Program-made: the position numbers and the translations under genes | NCBI RefSeq assembly: GCF_000516985.1 | Contig: NW_006917096.1 | Span: 1,659,606-1,723,605 of the forward strand | Reading direction: 5' to 3' | From: Pestalotiopsis fici W106-1 | Taxonomy: Eukaryota; Ascomycota; Sordariomycetes; Amphisphaeriales; Sporocadaceae | Length of the DNA stretch: 64,000 nt | The notes under the pieces: model-generated | Seen by the model: only the letters and a program-made list of their open reading frames with translations | What the model was told of the DNA's origin: nothing | The model's database searches: none | Shown: positions 20,917 to 33,794 of the stretch, one piece after another | Position numbering within the stretch: position 1 is the first letter of the stretch | Layout of the letters: the number at the start of each line of letters is the position of its first letter

Positions 20917-23599
20917 TTAGGCAAGAGTCACGGTGTAGGTGCTACCAGCAGTCGTCTCGATACTCTCACTTTCTTCTCCATCAATCTTGAAACTGGTACC
21001 GCTTGCCACTCTAACGGCGAGTGTATTGCCAAGCCTCGAGTATATAGTTGCTTGTGTGAGAGCTCCATCCTCCCAACTGATGCTTACCTCAAAGCCACCA
21101 CGAGCAACCAGGCCGGTGACGGACCCCGTGGGGATCTTATCAGCCAGAGCTGGAAGCAGATGCACAACACTCGCGTGGCTCTGAAGCAAAGACTCCGTGA
21201 TGGCGGCAACCACGCCAAAGTTACTATCGATCTGGAACGTGGTGCTGCCCACGTCAATGGCATTCAACATGTTGGGCATCACATGTCCCTGCAACAGCTG
21301 TTGCGTCTGATTGTAAAACTGATCGCCGTCGAACAAGCGCGCGTAACAAGCAGCAACCCAGCTGCGAGACCATCCCGTGGCTGCACCACCGGCGGCTAGA
21401 CGTCGCTCGATGGACACGCGCGCGGCATCGGCCAGGGTCTGGTTCACGAGCGGAGTGAAGCGGCTGTTGGGAAAGAGGTCCCAAAGATGGGAGATGTGTC
21501 GATGATCGGGAGCAGCTTCTTCGTAGTCGATTCGCCATTCTTGAATCTGGCCATATTGGCCAATCTGTGGGGGGCGCAGACCGTCCAGTAAAGATTGAAC
21601 ATTTGACAGGACATCGTCATCCGCGGTCGAGATGCCTAGATCAGACGCAATGGTGAGGACGTTGGTGAGGAATTCCCGGAGAAGAGACGTGTCCATGGTG
21701 GGCGAGAAATCGATTGACGCGTCCTGTCCAGCGACGGACATGTTGTCGGGGATGACGAAACTATTTTCGGGGGATATCGAGGGCCCGCTGGTAGTGTAGC
21801 CGTCGAACTCGAACAGATAGCAATTCCAGAAAGCTGCAGCATCGTAAAACAGATCCCAAGCCGTGTTCTTGAGGAAGTCCTGGTCGCCTGTGAAGCGGTA
21901 ATGTTCCATCATATGACTCAATAGCCATAGGTTCGACATTGGCCACATTGTCCATTCGGTTCCACTGTGACACTTGATATCAGCGATCGAGGACTCGACC
22001 AGATGAGCTTACGTGGGTAAGTGTATCAACCATTACCTATCAATCGACAGGCTTTTGTATCAAGGTCGCCCATTAATGTATCATAGCAAGTCACAATGTA
22101 GGTACTCACTTATCATGTGGTACAGCATCACCCCAGATATCGTGATTGTGGTGAGTGACATATCCAGGGCAGCCATACATGCGCTCCGCGACTTCTGATC
22201 CTCGCTCACGGCCTCGCGCCATCAGGTCCCACAGTGGGCGAAGTGTATCAATGAGATTCGTAGGTTCGGCGAGCCAGTAGTTCATTTCAGTGTTGATATT
22301 GATCGTGTATTTGCCTCCCCTATCATACAGTCAGAGAAATCACCTAGGAAAAGACAAAGACGCTGTGTGTTTCTTACCAAGGCGGAGAATATTGGTCGTT
22401 CCAAATGCCTTGCAAATTAGCAGGAACTCCAAGGAGCGTACCACCAGTGTCGCGAGATGCCGCAACCAGAAGATGCCTCCCGAACTGGTACGCCAACGAG
22501 ACAAACTGAGGATCGGCGTCTGGATCTTCTTGGTAATTGAGAATTCTTTCATCCGTAGCAACTAGACCCGTATCGCCGCTTGACCCAATATCGAGTGCCA
22601 CTCGTCCGATAAGTTTACTATGATCAGCGATAGCTTCCGATTTTAAATCGTCGAAGCCGGCTGAGACTGCGTCCGCAAGCTTGTTGGTAACAGACTCCTT
22701 GTACAGCTCTTGGCTGGTCCATTGGAATTCGGTATCGGTATCATAGAAGATATCGACTACAGTGGCACCAGTAACGACTAGAGAAGAATCGTTTACGTTG
22801 ATATCTGTGAATGATTAGCTAGGCCATCATTAGGAAACATCTTGGTCTTCCCACTTACCTCCATCTGCCACGACACGGACGCCGGAAGAGAACGCTATTG
22901 AACCAGCGTCATCGCCTCCGACATCCATGGTGACGGTGTTGTTGTCGAGTGAAGCTCCCTGCCACAAAACGCCCTGGCTCCGCGAGAGGGCAACATTGAC
23001 ACTTAGAGCTCCCTCTTGGCTGGCATTCAGCCTGACAGCAACAACGCCACTGGGGAATTGGGCTATAACCTCACGACTATCTTACATCAGTGAATTTTCC
23101 TTGAATGTTTCTGGTAGACTCACCTGTATGTGACCCCATTATAGTCGTAACTCACTCCTACATTTCCGTCAAGTGTATCCAACCAGCGCTCGTAATTTTC
23201 CCAGTCTCCTTCCGAGTGACCAAAGTCCAGAATGAGATCATTTGTGACGCTGTATGCTCTGTTCGTCGTTGGAATCCCCGACATATCCTCCAAGACCAAC
23301 TGACCAGCATCGGTCAGATTGCCGTCCGCGATCAACTCCCTGACTTTGGGAAATGCTTCTAGCGACGCATTGTTTATACGGTCCTGAAATTCTCCGCTCC
23401 ACACTGAATTCTCATTTAGTGTGATTTTCTCGGTATCGGACCCATAGACGAGAGCTCCAATGCGTCCATTGCCAATGGCGAGGCCCGTACTGAAGTCGGC
23501 CCCAGGCTCGTCGTACCACAAGTGTCGAGACGCATCGTAGCCGTGGACGAGGTGTGAAGCCCCGCAAGCGAGGAGAGTAAAGTCGAAGAAGAAACGCAT
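20917..23599 (-). CDS. Glycoside hydrolase family 95 alpha-L-fucosidase, secreted
   Basis: Five exons: 23599-23124, 23076-22859, 22804-22378, 22319-22110 and 21964-20917 (792 residues). All four junctions keep phase. Introns are 47, 54, 58 and 145 nt. The N-terminus MRFFFDFTLLACGASHLVHG is a signal peptide. GH95 hallmarks are NENSVWSGEF, GVPANLQGIWN, the junction-spanning WGGKYTININTEMNYW (Asn381 and Asn383 match the Asn pair that activates water in the inverting Bifidobacterium enzyme AfcA), THHNHDIWGDA and a SPEN segment where the general-acid Glu is expected. The family hydrolyses alpha-1,2-L-fucosyl (some alpha-L-galactosyl) links; in a fungus the likely substrate is fucosylated xyloglucan or glycoprotein glycan. 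A TATA box lies about 100 nt upstream. Length matches the family norm of about 780 residues. Confidence 0.92.
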
Positions 23600-24993
23600 G
23601 TCTGTCTTCTTCAAACTGACACAGCTATCATTGGCAATCGTGTCTCTTGGCATCAACCCGGCCAACCATAAGGATCAATGCGATCTTGACAGTGATTTTA
23701 TACCTATTCTTGAACCTTGTGCGTGGCTAATCTGAGCCACGAATGGATCCCGGTTCTGCACGGCAATACTATTACGAGGTGTCATTGCGGGGAATATATC
23801 CGACGGTAAATAAAACGATCGGAGTTGCATCCACCAGTCCGGCAGTAGCAAGGCGGCGACCGAGGCGATTTGCCCTGACCATGGCTCCATGTGACGACGT
23901 TGTGACTTGGTACAAATCAGTATATAGGGAAAAGAAATTTAATGCAGGGGATCGCCGACAACATTGGAGTTTGAATTCCGCGAATCAGAGCCCCGGATTA
24001 CCCCTCAACAGTACAGTCACCGTACAGGAGACCAGGATTGGAAGGATATATAAACTAATTCGCTGCATTGTCGTGCGGACCAGATATCCTGCGTCATAAT
24101 GCAGTGGTTGGATAGCATGTCAGTCTATGACAAACGATTCAAAACTAGAAATTGCGTGTAAGTGAAAACGCTGAAGCAATAACCGGCAAGTTCAGACAAA
24201 AGCCGCGATCTCAACAGTCCAAATGTCTGCGTTGGGACATGCGTCGGTCTAAGCCAGCGGCTACTACAGGGCATCTGTCCTAACATGTGTGGCTGAACGT
24301 ATTTCAAGTAGGAGGAAGAAGCATTTACTGTTTGTATGGATATGTGTACTAGCTGAGGTGTCAAGCTAGTGTGTACATTCTTCTCTGCTCGAAATAAGAA
24401 GAAAGGGTTGGCTTATGGCGGAAGTGGTCAGCTTCAATGAGCTGCCACTGAATCCTTTCTCAATAAGAATTGGTCAATGGCATTGCTGTTGGACAACACT
24501 ATAGTCATCACTGCTTCACACAATGTTTCAACAATGTGTATTGCTTGACCAGTCTGCACATTGCCAAGGTATGGTCCTTCTACAATACAGTCAGAGTCAG
24601 AGTCAAAGTCAACCCCTGTCACATATATATTGAGCATGCCCTATTTCCTCAGTCTTCTGGTACATGAAATCCCAATTGAGGACCGTGACGGTCAATTACT
24701 ACCAATCTTGTCTGGAGTGTGGAATGGTCTGAATACTAGGAGCTCTATACTCGGCCTACCAGGGTGCCTAGCCATTTTGGGAAACTCTCTACTCAGAAGT
24801 CTCCACAAAAAAGTCGAGCAAACGCAAAAGCTCCAACCAACGGAGCACTTTGGATCGTCACCAACGATCCGATGCCGGCAGACTTGTCAGAGAACACAGA
24901 GGCCCGAGCCTCGACGCTCAGAACGTGAAGAAGAAGCGCAACGAGCAAGACTCGGGAAACAATACATATCCCTCCCCACCCGCTTTGCTGAAA
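23600..24993. other. Divergent promoter region, GH95 and mitochondrial carrier
   Basis: 1.4 kb between divergently transcribed genes. The GH95 side carries a TATA box (23702-23695). A second plus-strand TATATAA lies near 24048, far from the carrier start at 24994, with no gene assignable to it. Frames open here are short and not protein-like. Confidence 0.5.
23695..23702 (-). promoter_or_regulatory. TATA box of the GH95 gene
   Basis: TATAAAAT read on the minus strand, 96 nt upstream of the GH95 ATG, a normal distance for a fungal secreted-enzyme promoter. The call rests on sequence and spacing only. Confidence 0.5.
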
Positions 24994-25917
24994 ATGTCGT
25001 CCACGGCCAAACCATCTCAGCCCCCCTTCGCGACAGCCCTCGTGGCCGGCGGCCTCGCTGGAACCACCGTCGACCTCTCGCTCTTTCCCCTCGACACACT
25101 CAAGACGCGGCTCCAGTCTGCCGCCGGATTCTTCCCCTCGGGTGGCTTCAGCGGAATCTACAGGGGCATCGGGTCCGCGGTCGTGGGGTCAGCCCCCGGC
25201 GCCGCCTTCTTCTTCTGCACATACGAGGGCGTCAAGAGCGCGCTAGCCTCACGGAGACGGCGGCAGCAGGACGAGCTGCTGCTCCTGTCGGGCGGTGACG
25301 GACTCCACGCGAAACAGCAGGGCGGTGGTAGCCGCTGGGTCGAGCCCGCCGAACACATGATTGCCGCGAGCTTGGGCGAGGTGGCCGCGTGCGCCATCCG
25401 CGTGCCCACCGAGGTGGTCAAGCAGCGCGCGCAGGCCGGCCTCCACGGCGGCTCGAGCTCGGCAGCGTTGGGCGCGATCCTGGGACAGTACAAGACATCG
25501 GGGCTCGTCAGCGTCTGGAGGGAGCTGTACCGAGGCTGGGGAATCACAGTCATGCGCGAGGTGCCGTTCACCATTATACAGTTCCCGCTGTGGGAGGCGC
25601 TCAAGGCGTGGGGCCGGAGGAGAAAGGGCGACGACAGGCTCGAGGTCAGCGCGGCCGAGAGCGCTTTGTACGGAAGCATTGCAGGTGCGGTGGCTGCCGC
25701 TACCACAACGCCTCTCGACGTGCTCAAGACGAGAATCATGCTATCCAAGGAACGGATAGGCGTCGTTCCCTTGTTGAGGAGCATACTGAAGACTCACGGC
25801 GTACGGCCATTCTTTGCCGGTATTGGGCCCCGGGTTGGCTGGATTAGTGTTGGTGGCGCCATCTTTTTGGGAAGTTATCAGTGGGCAGTAAATGCACTGC
25901 AAGGGAATATACTATAA
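24994..25917 (+). CDS. PET8: Mitochondrial S-adenosylmethionine carrier
   Basis: 307 residues, intronless. A six-helix mitochondrial carrier with three repeats, each with its PX[DE]XX[KR] signature: FPLDTLKTR (repeat 1), VPTEVVKQR (repeat 2) and TPLDVLKTR (repeat 3). The order and the flanking sequence (SGIYRGIGSAVVGSAPGAA, YRGWGITVMREVPFTIIQFP) match the SAM transporter (yeast Pet8/Sam5, human SLC25A26), which exchanges cytosolic SAM for S-adenosylhomocysteine across the inner membrane. A loop of about 40 residues with low conservation between helices 2 and 3 is longer than in yeast. The start MSSTAKPSQPPFATALVAGG places the first helix directly after a short N-tail, as expected. The frame is open upstream, but that part is not carrier-like. 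An AATAAA lies 79 nt after the stop. Confidence 0.92.
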   Translation: MSSTAKPSQPPFATALVAGGLAGTTVDLSLFPLDTLKTRLQSAAGFFPSGGFSGIYRGIGSAVVGSAPGAAFFFCTYEGVKSALASRRRRQQDELLLLSGGDGLHAKQQGGGSRWVEPAEHMIAASLGEVAACAIRVPTEVVKQRAQAGLHGGSSSAALGAILGQYKTSGLVSVWRELYRGWGITVMREVPFTIIQFPLWEALKAWGRRRKGDDRLEVSAAESALYGSIAGAVAAATTTPLDVLKTRIMLSKERIGVVPLLRSILKTHGVRPFFAGIGPRVGWISVGGAIFLGSYQWAVNALQGNIL

Positions 25918-25995
25918 AGGTCCGCCCTCCCTGTTGCCAGCATGTCTGCATACATGCCGGGTTGTAAAAAACTATCAGTGTACAAATCTCCCTAG

Positions 25996-26001
25996 AATAA
26001 A
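25996..26001 (+). terminator. Poly(A) signal of the SAM carrier gene
   Basis: AATAAA 79 nt after the stop codon, at the usual distance for a fungal 3' end. Assigned by motif and position only. Confidence 0.4.
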
Positions 26002-27410
26002 TAGAGCATAGACGGAGTTTACGAGATGTACATCTTCAGCGGATCATTAAACCTTTCAAGGTTCTTTGGAGCGGCGGGATCTGCGGTTGAATAGATCACT
26101 GTCTGGTAGGAGTTTGCAGATGGTCTCGGACTGCGCCATGCCAGAAATTAGCACAGTAGATCATGGCAAAGCGATGGGCAACGCACAAATTCTGATCTGT
26201 GAGACCGTCTATTTGATGACGAATATGAAGACGACTTGAGTGTCAACTGGATGTGTGTCACCACAACTGGAGATGTAGGCTCTTTTCATGACTGAGTGGC
26301 AGTGTCTCGATACTTGTGAGTTGCCCCCCTCTAGGTCGTTTCATTAGTCCCAAGGTCAGATCGCTGTCACGAGGCATGACAGAGACCAGATTTGGTAATT
26401 GCCCTCCATGCTCTCTTTGGTTGACGCGAGGATGACAAGAGGGATGGCACCGCCCGCAATCACTCTTTGTGCAATTAATTGCCAATAAGTTGTTCTTCTA
26501 TTTGGAGGGCGGGACTCTTCCATGACCTGATAGGGACATTGATAGTTGTTTCGGAGATTTGCCGCATCACAAGATGGTAGACGCGAATTCCAGGTAAGTG
26601 GTTCAAGTCGCGCAGATACAACATCTCGAATCTTTGGTTATTCCAACAACTATTATTCATGAGAGCATGGTTGCTGTATGTCTAGTGAGTTACATGAATA
26701 ATATGGGCAAGATGCATAGTAAACCATGAGAATTGACGCACATGATCCTTCAAATTTGTACTGAGTGCAGCAGTAGAAGAAGGTGTAAGCGAAACCTGCG
26801 ACTGACTACCCCATCTTTGGTTTCGACTCCGAACATGGACCAAGCAGCTAAAGGCAAACGGACCGGGGATACGGCGCACGAGCAGGACGCTACAGCCCAT
26901 GCAGACCTGCTTTAGCGTTGCCAACGGGCTGGGATCAGCAGGGCCCAGCTTAGCCAGTGCTCCAAAAAGCTCCCAGGGCCCCTGGTGCCTTTTCCCCATC
27001 CCCAGTGTTTTCAGTGCCGTTGGTTGGTTCTTGCCATGTAGTCTGAGGGGCACCGAGGGAGCTTGGCGCTGGAAGGGGAAAAAGTCTGGGGGGCTACTGG
27101 AGGCAATGACCTGGACAATGGGCGTCATTCTGTCACCGTACCTAACGCAGTAGGACGCCGCAGTAGCGCGGAATCTCTTTGGAAGCTTCCGCAGGTTCTG
27201 GCACCCATCTTGCCATCCATCACCTGCATTTGGGAACTGCGTCGGGTCCGGCCACTGAGAATCCAACCACCAACCTGGAAAACAACCTGCCCTACCTTAC
27301 CCCCCCAGGAGGGAAAGCAGTAAGTAGTAGTGCTCGGCGGGAGTGCTAAAAGTAAGCAAGCAGCAGCAGCAAGAAGCTCAGCTCAGCTTCAACGCCCAGC
27401 CCAAAGCCAA

Positions 27411-27433
27411 GTCCAGTCCAGTCCAGTCCAGTC
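27411..27433. repeat. GTCCA pentanucleotide tandem repeat
   Basis: Four complete GTCCA units plus GTC, about 230 nt upstream of the WDR48-type start codon. It probably lies in the promoter or 5' UTR and is likely length-variable. Confidence 0.75.
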
Positions 27434-27662
27434 TCTGATCCATCTCATCAATTCGTTCCCCCCAACATATGCACCTAAGCTTCTTCCCACTTCCTAATCA
27501 CGGCAAGTGTTGGCGCAATAACGACTCCGGCGATATTATTGTTTTCCATCCCATGCGCTCGTTCACTCGCTCGTTACTCTTGGATATATCAACTCCCAAA
27601 GAGTCCCAGTCGCGCGGCATAAGCAAGTCTGCATGATTGTAAAGTAACCCCTCCTAGTCGCC

Positions 27663-30600
27663 ATGGCCAAAAAGGCACGTCAGAGGATAAGCTATGGTGC
27701 GTCTGCCCGTCTCTCTAGCAATCAATGCTGTGAAATCCAAAACCCCGCATCCCATCCCATCCCATCCATTCATCTATTCTCGACCGGGCGCGTTCCCGAG
27801 TCGAGGCGCTTCCCGAGACAAAATGCTATCCATTCGTTCCGATCAACCTTACATATCTGACCCGGTCCTCCCGAAATATAGTATGCGAGCTCGACCACTC
27901 CTCGTCAGGCGGCCACAGACTCGGCGTCAATGGCCTGGCTGTTGACCCGAATAACGCCATTCTGTAAGCTCTCACACCAGCGATTCCCGGCGCCCTGCCT
28001 TACTCTCCCGAGACCTGCCTCAACCTCTAATGTCGCATTCTATACAGCTACTCGGGCGGACGAGATGGAGTTGTGTGCGCCTGGGATTTGAGCGCCGTAG
28101 ACGCCACCTCTGACACCAAGTCAAAGTCGGCCACCAAATTCCGCACCTCTACTCAGGCGCATACCCATTGGGTCAACGATATTGTCCTAGCCGCTAATAA
28201 TACTGCTCTGGTGTCTGCCTCCTCCGATTTGACCGTGAAGATATGGCGACCATTGGCCGGCGAGACCGAGGCCCACACCTTGGGTGAACATACCGATTAT
28301 GTAAAGTGTCTCGCAACCCCTACCGGCGGCGATTGGGTCGCATCCGGTGGCCTCGACAGGAAGATATACCTATGGGACATCAACGGCAAAGGCCAGTCGC
28401 TGGGAATTGATGTTAGTGGCGAAGATGTCAAAGAGAAGGGATCTGTGTATGCCCTCAGTGCTGGTCGGAATATATTAGCAAGTGGAGGGCCGGAATCCGT
28501 TGTCCGATTGTGGGACACCAAGTCCGGCAAGAGCATCACAAAGTTCGTTGGTCATACTGACAATGTTCGCTCCATTCTGGTCAACGAGGCGGGTGACACC
28601 GTCATGACTGCAAGTTCGGATCAGACGGTCAAGGTCTGGAGTGTCACAGCAGGAAGATGCATGTATACATTCACTATGCATAATGACAGTGTGTGGTCCT
28701 TGTTCTCGGATCATCCAGATCTTGGCATCTTCTACAGCAGTGACCGCTCCGGCTGGGTGGTCAAGACTGATGTCAGAGGCGTCTCAGACATGGATGAGGG
28801 CCTCTCCGTTGCTGTGGCGCAAGAGCACAATGGCGTGGGCAAAATCGTGGCCTCTCGTGACTGGATATGGACCGCCAGCACGAGCTCATCGATCAACAGA
28901 TGGAGAAACGTCGAGACAGGGCCAGACGCACAACTTCCCGAGGCTTACAAACGTGCTCGAGCAAGTAGCACATCCTCAAAGACTTTCCAACCACCATCTG
29001 CGATCGTCAATGGCACAAACAAGAAGGAGATATCGCCAAAGTCCATTCTCAAAATATCTCACACTGCCACATTCCCACCGACTTTATCAAGTCCATCCGA
29101 TCCCAATCTGGAAACACCCGCAGCTAATAGGACATCTGTGCTTTTGGAGCCCGAGTCACATGATGTGGAACCTTTGGACCACTTGCCCGAGGAGACGATT
29201 GAGGGTCAAAATGGTTTGGTGAAGCACAAGCTCCTCAATGACAGACGACGCGTTCTCACGCTGGACACGGCAGGAGACGTGCTACTGTGGGACTTGATCA
29301 AGGTAATAAAACAACCGACATGTGGAGCTTGTTGTATTGATGCTAATACTTTACTAGTGTGAAGTCATCCAGAGGTATGGTAAGAAACACCTCGAGGATG
29401 TGGAACCCGAGGTCAACACATTGGAAGCTGTTGCTCCCTGGTGCTCAATTGATACTAGTTCCGGCAACTTAACGGTCGTGCTCGAGCCATTTAATTGCTT
29501 TGACGCCGAAATGTATGCCGATGAACTGGTGCTGGAAGAGCCCGTGGAGTTCCGAGATGACCAGAGAAGTATGACCAGTGACTCTTGACCTTAAAAGATA
29601 CATATATTAACTGGTTGACAGTCAACCTTGGAAGATGGGTTCTGCGTTATCTGTTTGCCGGCTTGATTGACCAAGAAATCAAAAAGGATGAGGCATACAG
29701 GGGAAGGCTCAACGAGAGCGTAGAGCGACGCTTGTCCGCAGCAAGGGTTAACCCACCACTATCAATTCCCATTCCGCCCATACCAGATTTTGATGAGACC
29801 GGCTCAAACGTGGTAACGCCTCGAGCTAACGGCGCATATCCCATCATGACTCCCGGTCTAGCGATAGGAGTAGCTACGCCTGGTCCGCATGGTCACTTGC
29901 CCGGTGTCCCCGAAGGCTCTGCCCTGACTCCAGGTACACCACACGAAAAGCGTTCTTCTACAAGTCGACCATCTGCCGAAGATTATTTCGCGGGTGGCAT
30001 CAGTTCTGCGGATGCGCCAGCGAAAGCTGCCGCCGCAGAACCAGCCAAGGATGAAACACCAAAGACACCAGTAACGGACATCAAAGAGAAGGAAAAGGAC
30101 ACTACCAAGTCGCCAACCGCATTTGGAAAGAAATTCCGCATGGGAATGTCTTTTGGGAGTAAGAAGCTCGGAAGATCCTCATCGTCGACGCAGCCTGAAA
30201 AGCCAGTCGTTGTAGAGGAAAAGAAGGACGAAGAAAACAAGTCAGAATCTTCATCAAACCACGAAAAGGAGGTGGATGACAGCTTTTATGGTGTCATCCA
30301 AAAGATCCACAATGAGTACGAAAAGCAGCTCATCGAGAAACCAGATCAGCTCGTCGAGACCAGAATTACACCAAGCTTGCCCATTGACACGCCGGTGTTG
30401 AAGTTACCGCCAGGAACCCGCATTATTATACAAGAAGAAATGTCAGGTGGTAGTGCCAATCTGTACCGGGGTACAGTTGAGACAGTGGGCAGGGACGCAG
30501 ACATTATCGAGCAGAAGGCTCCAATGTGGCTGGGTGAGGTGCTTTTGACGGTAAGACTCGTGACCCATGTTGTGAGGTTGGATTCATGGGTGCTGACAAT

Positions 30601-31077
30601 TTTAGAATTCAATACCGCCCAAGGACCCTGTCAAGGTCTCATTCATTCTACATCCCTGGGAAAATGCACTCCCTACGTTGACGGCAACGGATGGCAACAA
30701 TCGCTTGAATGCCAATAGGATGCTTCGTGTAAAGAAAATCCTTGCTTATATTGCTGAGCGAATTGATCCATCATTAGATGAATCAGACGAGGATGCTCTC
30801 AAGCCGGAGGAGTACCTTGAGCTGTACTGTAATGACCAAGTAAGAGCCCGTTACCTTTCACAATTATATGGTATGAATCTAACACGGTTGACAGTTGCTC
30901 CCAATCACCATGAGCCTCGCAACGTTACGGGCGCATGTATGGAAAGGAGGTAATGATGTGGTCCTGCACTACAAGGCAAATGGCCGAAAGGAGCTTCCCA
31001 AAGAACTACCCAAACCTGCAGAGCAGCAACCAGCAGCCGAACCGGCTGAAGCTGCACCTGCAGCAGTCACTGAGTAA
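27663..31077 (+). CDS. WDR48/UAF1-type WD-repeat protein (deubiquitinase cofactor)
   Basis: Seven exons: 27663-27696, 27882-27963, 28048-29302, 29358-29568, 29622-30550, 30606-30839 and 30895-31077 (975 residues). Every junction keeps phase. The N-terminal half is a WD40 propeller: [62 protein letters not shown] and [15 protein letters not shown]. The C-terminal half has the fungal/animal WDR48 extension, including [20 protein letters not shown] across a junction and a final [16 protein letters not shown] segment like the SUMO-like domain. Homologues (human UAF1, fission yeast Bun107) bind and activate USP-class ubiquitin proteases. By homology this protein should do the same in the nucleus or cytosol. 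A disordered Thr/Pro/Lys-rich linker (about 29,800-30,300) separates the halves. An AATAAA follows 94 nt after the stop. Confidence 0.9.
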
Positions 31078-31170
31078 TGTCAACGGAGCTGTACTCTTTG
31101 ATCCTCTGGACTTCACTATGACTCCATTTACTGTATTTACTGCACAGCCGGTCCAAAAGCGATTGTAGCG

Positions 31171-31176
31171 AATAAA
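31171..31176 (+). terminator. Poly(A) signal of the WDR48-type gene
   Basis: AATAAAATAAAG starts 94 nt after the stop codon. Assigned by motif and position only. Confidence 0.45.
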
Positions 31177-33612
31177 ATAAAGATACCACCATTCTTCAGC
31201 GCCAATGGCGCGTAAAGAACATTTCAAATGATTACATCCACTCTGCCTGTCGGAGCTATAGAGCGAACTCTGTGAACAGGCACGGTTGAATTTGTACCTA
31301 GTGATTGTCCTTAGATACATAATTACCCACTTGATGGCAAACGCGGCTGTAACAACGAGCAGGTAACTATACACGCTAGGTAATTGGGTTTTTTTTCGAT
31401 CCCTGACAACCTAAGTACCTGGTTGTCTGGTGCCTGGGTATCAGCGGTACTTACTATAGTAGTTATTCAGTGGCTCGGATGGGGGACTCGATTCCGGTTG
31501 CTTGCGTTGCCACCGGCATTTGGCTGGTGCTTGTTGTTCGTATACGCCAAAGGTGTTTGTAATAGCCGCCGTACCGCCACAAGACATACGAAAACTGGGA
31601 ACAAGTGACCAGCCAATGCGGGGAAATGATTGTTATTATTAGATCATCGTCCCAATCTGGTGGCAAGAGAGGCAGTGGCCGGTGGAAAATCCAGAGGGCT
31701 AGATCTTGTCTCTAAGACCAAAGCTAAGCTCCAGTGTGGCTCTTGGACCAGGAACTAAATGTCTTTGTTTCTGAGCCAAGCAAGAAAGTGTGCTACTAAT
31801 CGGGGAGTCTAAGAAAAGGGCATTGCCAGTTCCAGAAAGACGAGGCAATGACGGACGATCGACGACCAGGTTAGTTAGTTTGTTTGTTTGTTTGTCTTTT
31901 TTGTTGGAAATGTTGTGCATAACATAAGGTGGGTAAATACGCATGTTGTGTTAGACAGGCCAACTCCTGCCAAGGCCAGCTGCCACTGGAGGAGAAAAGA
32001 GACATGCATTACTTTGCAGACAGACCGGACAATTATGTATACAAAGTACTCTGGTATACAGCATGCCCTGCAAAAGCGGCCACCATGCTCATCCAAATAG
32101 TCCAACGGGACTTGCACGCGAGGCACGGGCATAAAGCAATCTCCCCTCCAAAACCTAGGAGTTCCGGGTGGAAACGAGGCGCCACACAGTCGGAGGCGGG
32201 ACAATACCACATGTTAATATGCAGCTGACCGTATGGCACATGGGGGTTGGGTTACCTCATGTGTGGCTTGGGTCGTCTGCTTTGTAAGAGTTGGCACATG
32301 TTTTGCTCTCTGTTCCTGAATTTGATCCAGAGAGAAAAATCAAAATCCGGTTCTGCAGTAGGGGGGAAAAAAACAAGCAAGCCGCGGCAAATGGTGCATG
32401 TATAAATTTTGTTTTCTTTTCCCTTACCATTCGAGCAGCGGCTCCCACTAGCGTTCAGAGCTATTTTGTGCTCATGTCTCACCTTTTCACAATAACTTGT
32501 TTTCACTATAGCGGTGAAGGTCCGCCGTTGGATATTGTAGTGGATAATGTAGGGACATTTTTCATTGCACTGTACTGCACTGCATTGCTGTGGTGCAAGT
32601 TTTTTGCGAGTACGGATAACAGACGGAATAGAAGGGGGCTCAGAGGGAAGGGAGAGAGAGAGTAAAAAAACAATGACCGGCCATGGTTTCTCATGTATGG
32701 ATATCGTCAAGCATTAAAAAAAAAAACCGGACAGATAGAATATGCATATCTTGTTAGATTTCCATGTGCCAGCTTCTGCTTCTCCTATACTACTACAACA
32801 TAATTATTTCCTCGCCTCGCCCAGCTCGCCCAGCTCTCAAGTGCTTGTCTGCCCCGGATACGCTCGGCTATGGTGCATTAGCGTAGCTGCGCCGCCCTAG
32901 GTAGCACGACATTCAATGTTGGAATTAGAGTCGAGCTAGTATACACGGTGAAGTCATCTTCTGCTTACATTGCAACACCCTGAACGTTACATGATCTGCA
33001 GTTTCTCCCAATTACAGGGACGGACAGAGCTTGGTCCCCGACCTCCACCCAGTCGTCCACCCCCATAGGTATGTTTTATGCCCCGAGAGCAGCACTACAA
33101 AGCACCAGTCGTCGTGTTTCCAGCCCCAGGCAACCAGGAGACAGACAGGAGACTTGCTGCAAAGAACGCCCTGACGCCTCTTCTGGCTCCAGCTCTGACC
33201 ACTGGCTGGTGATTCCAGCTTGTCCACTTTGTCCCTTTTTATTGTTATTTTGCCCCAAGTACCCTCGGTACCTGTGCTGGGTTGCCAAGCTGACCAAGGC
33301 TCTCCCCTGCAGCAGGTTGCAGAAGTCCGCCTCAGTGCTCAGCTGTTTTTTTAAGGTTCCCAGGCCACTGAGCGGCCGAAACAGCGGCTTGAGAGGTAGA
33401 ACGGCTGGCACGGCAATGCCCTCTTGAGGCCATGACGGTATCCATCATGTCATCTTCTCGATCGAGCCCCCCCGGCCTTAGCACAAGGACGTCACTCTGA
33501 GGAGATGCCAAGGGGCTTGTTCCTCGTGGGCTCCGTCCGTCTTCAAGGTAGTTCCTAGATGACCCAGAAACCTTAGCACGAAGCTTTGTTCGAGGCAGGA
33601 ATTCCTCCTAGC

Positions 33613-33620
33613 TATATAAA
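33613..33620 (+). promoter_or_regulatory. TATA box of the GPI-anchored protein gene
   Basis: TATATAAA, 175 nt upstream of the ATG, followed by a C/T- and CAA-rich leader typical of highly expressed fungal genes. The call rests on motif and spacing. Confidence 0.55.
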
Positions 33621-33794
33621 CAAAAGATCCCACGTTTGTCTTTTACTTGCTTGGCTCAATTCTTATATTGCCCTAATTCGATCCTCGATCCTTAACACAA
33701 CTATAACCAGAAACTTGCCAAACATCTCTCGTTTCTCTTGCCCAACCAGTCTTTACCACCTCAACAAGATAATACACGGAACAATACCGTCAAT

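Larger units (their letters stand above)
25918..27662. other. Intergenic region between the SAM carrier and the WDR48-type gene
   Basis: 1.75 kb. The last 400 nt look like the WD-gene leader: a GTCCA pentanucleotide repeat (27411-27433), CAGCAGCAGC and pyrimidine-rich stretches. The middle (26,200-27,270) has a long but unconvincing minus-strand open frame with no family signature. No gene is called. Confidence 0.5.
31078..33794. other. Intergenic region of 2.7 kb
   Basis: No gene was seen. It contains the WDR48-type 3' UTR, a run of A (about 32706-32715) and Ser/Leu-coding-looking chance frames at 32,250-32,700 and 33,000-33,430 that lack starts or signatures. The last 200 nt are the promoter and leader of the GPI-anchored protein gene. 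Confidence 0.5.

Noticed and set aside
26682..27266. 194-codon minus-strand frame upstream of the WDR48-type gene
   Set aside because: No family signature, mixed composition, starts near a promoter-like region, and no splice partners were found.
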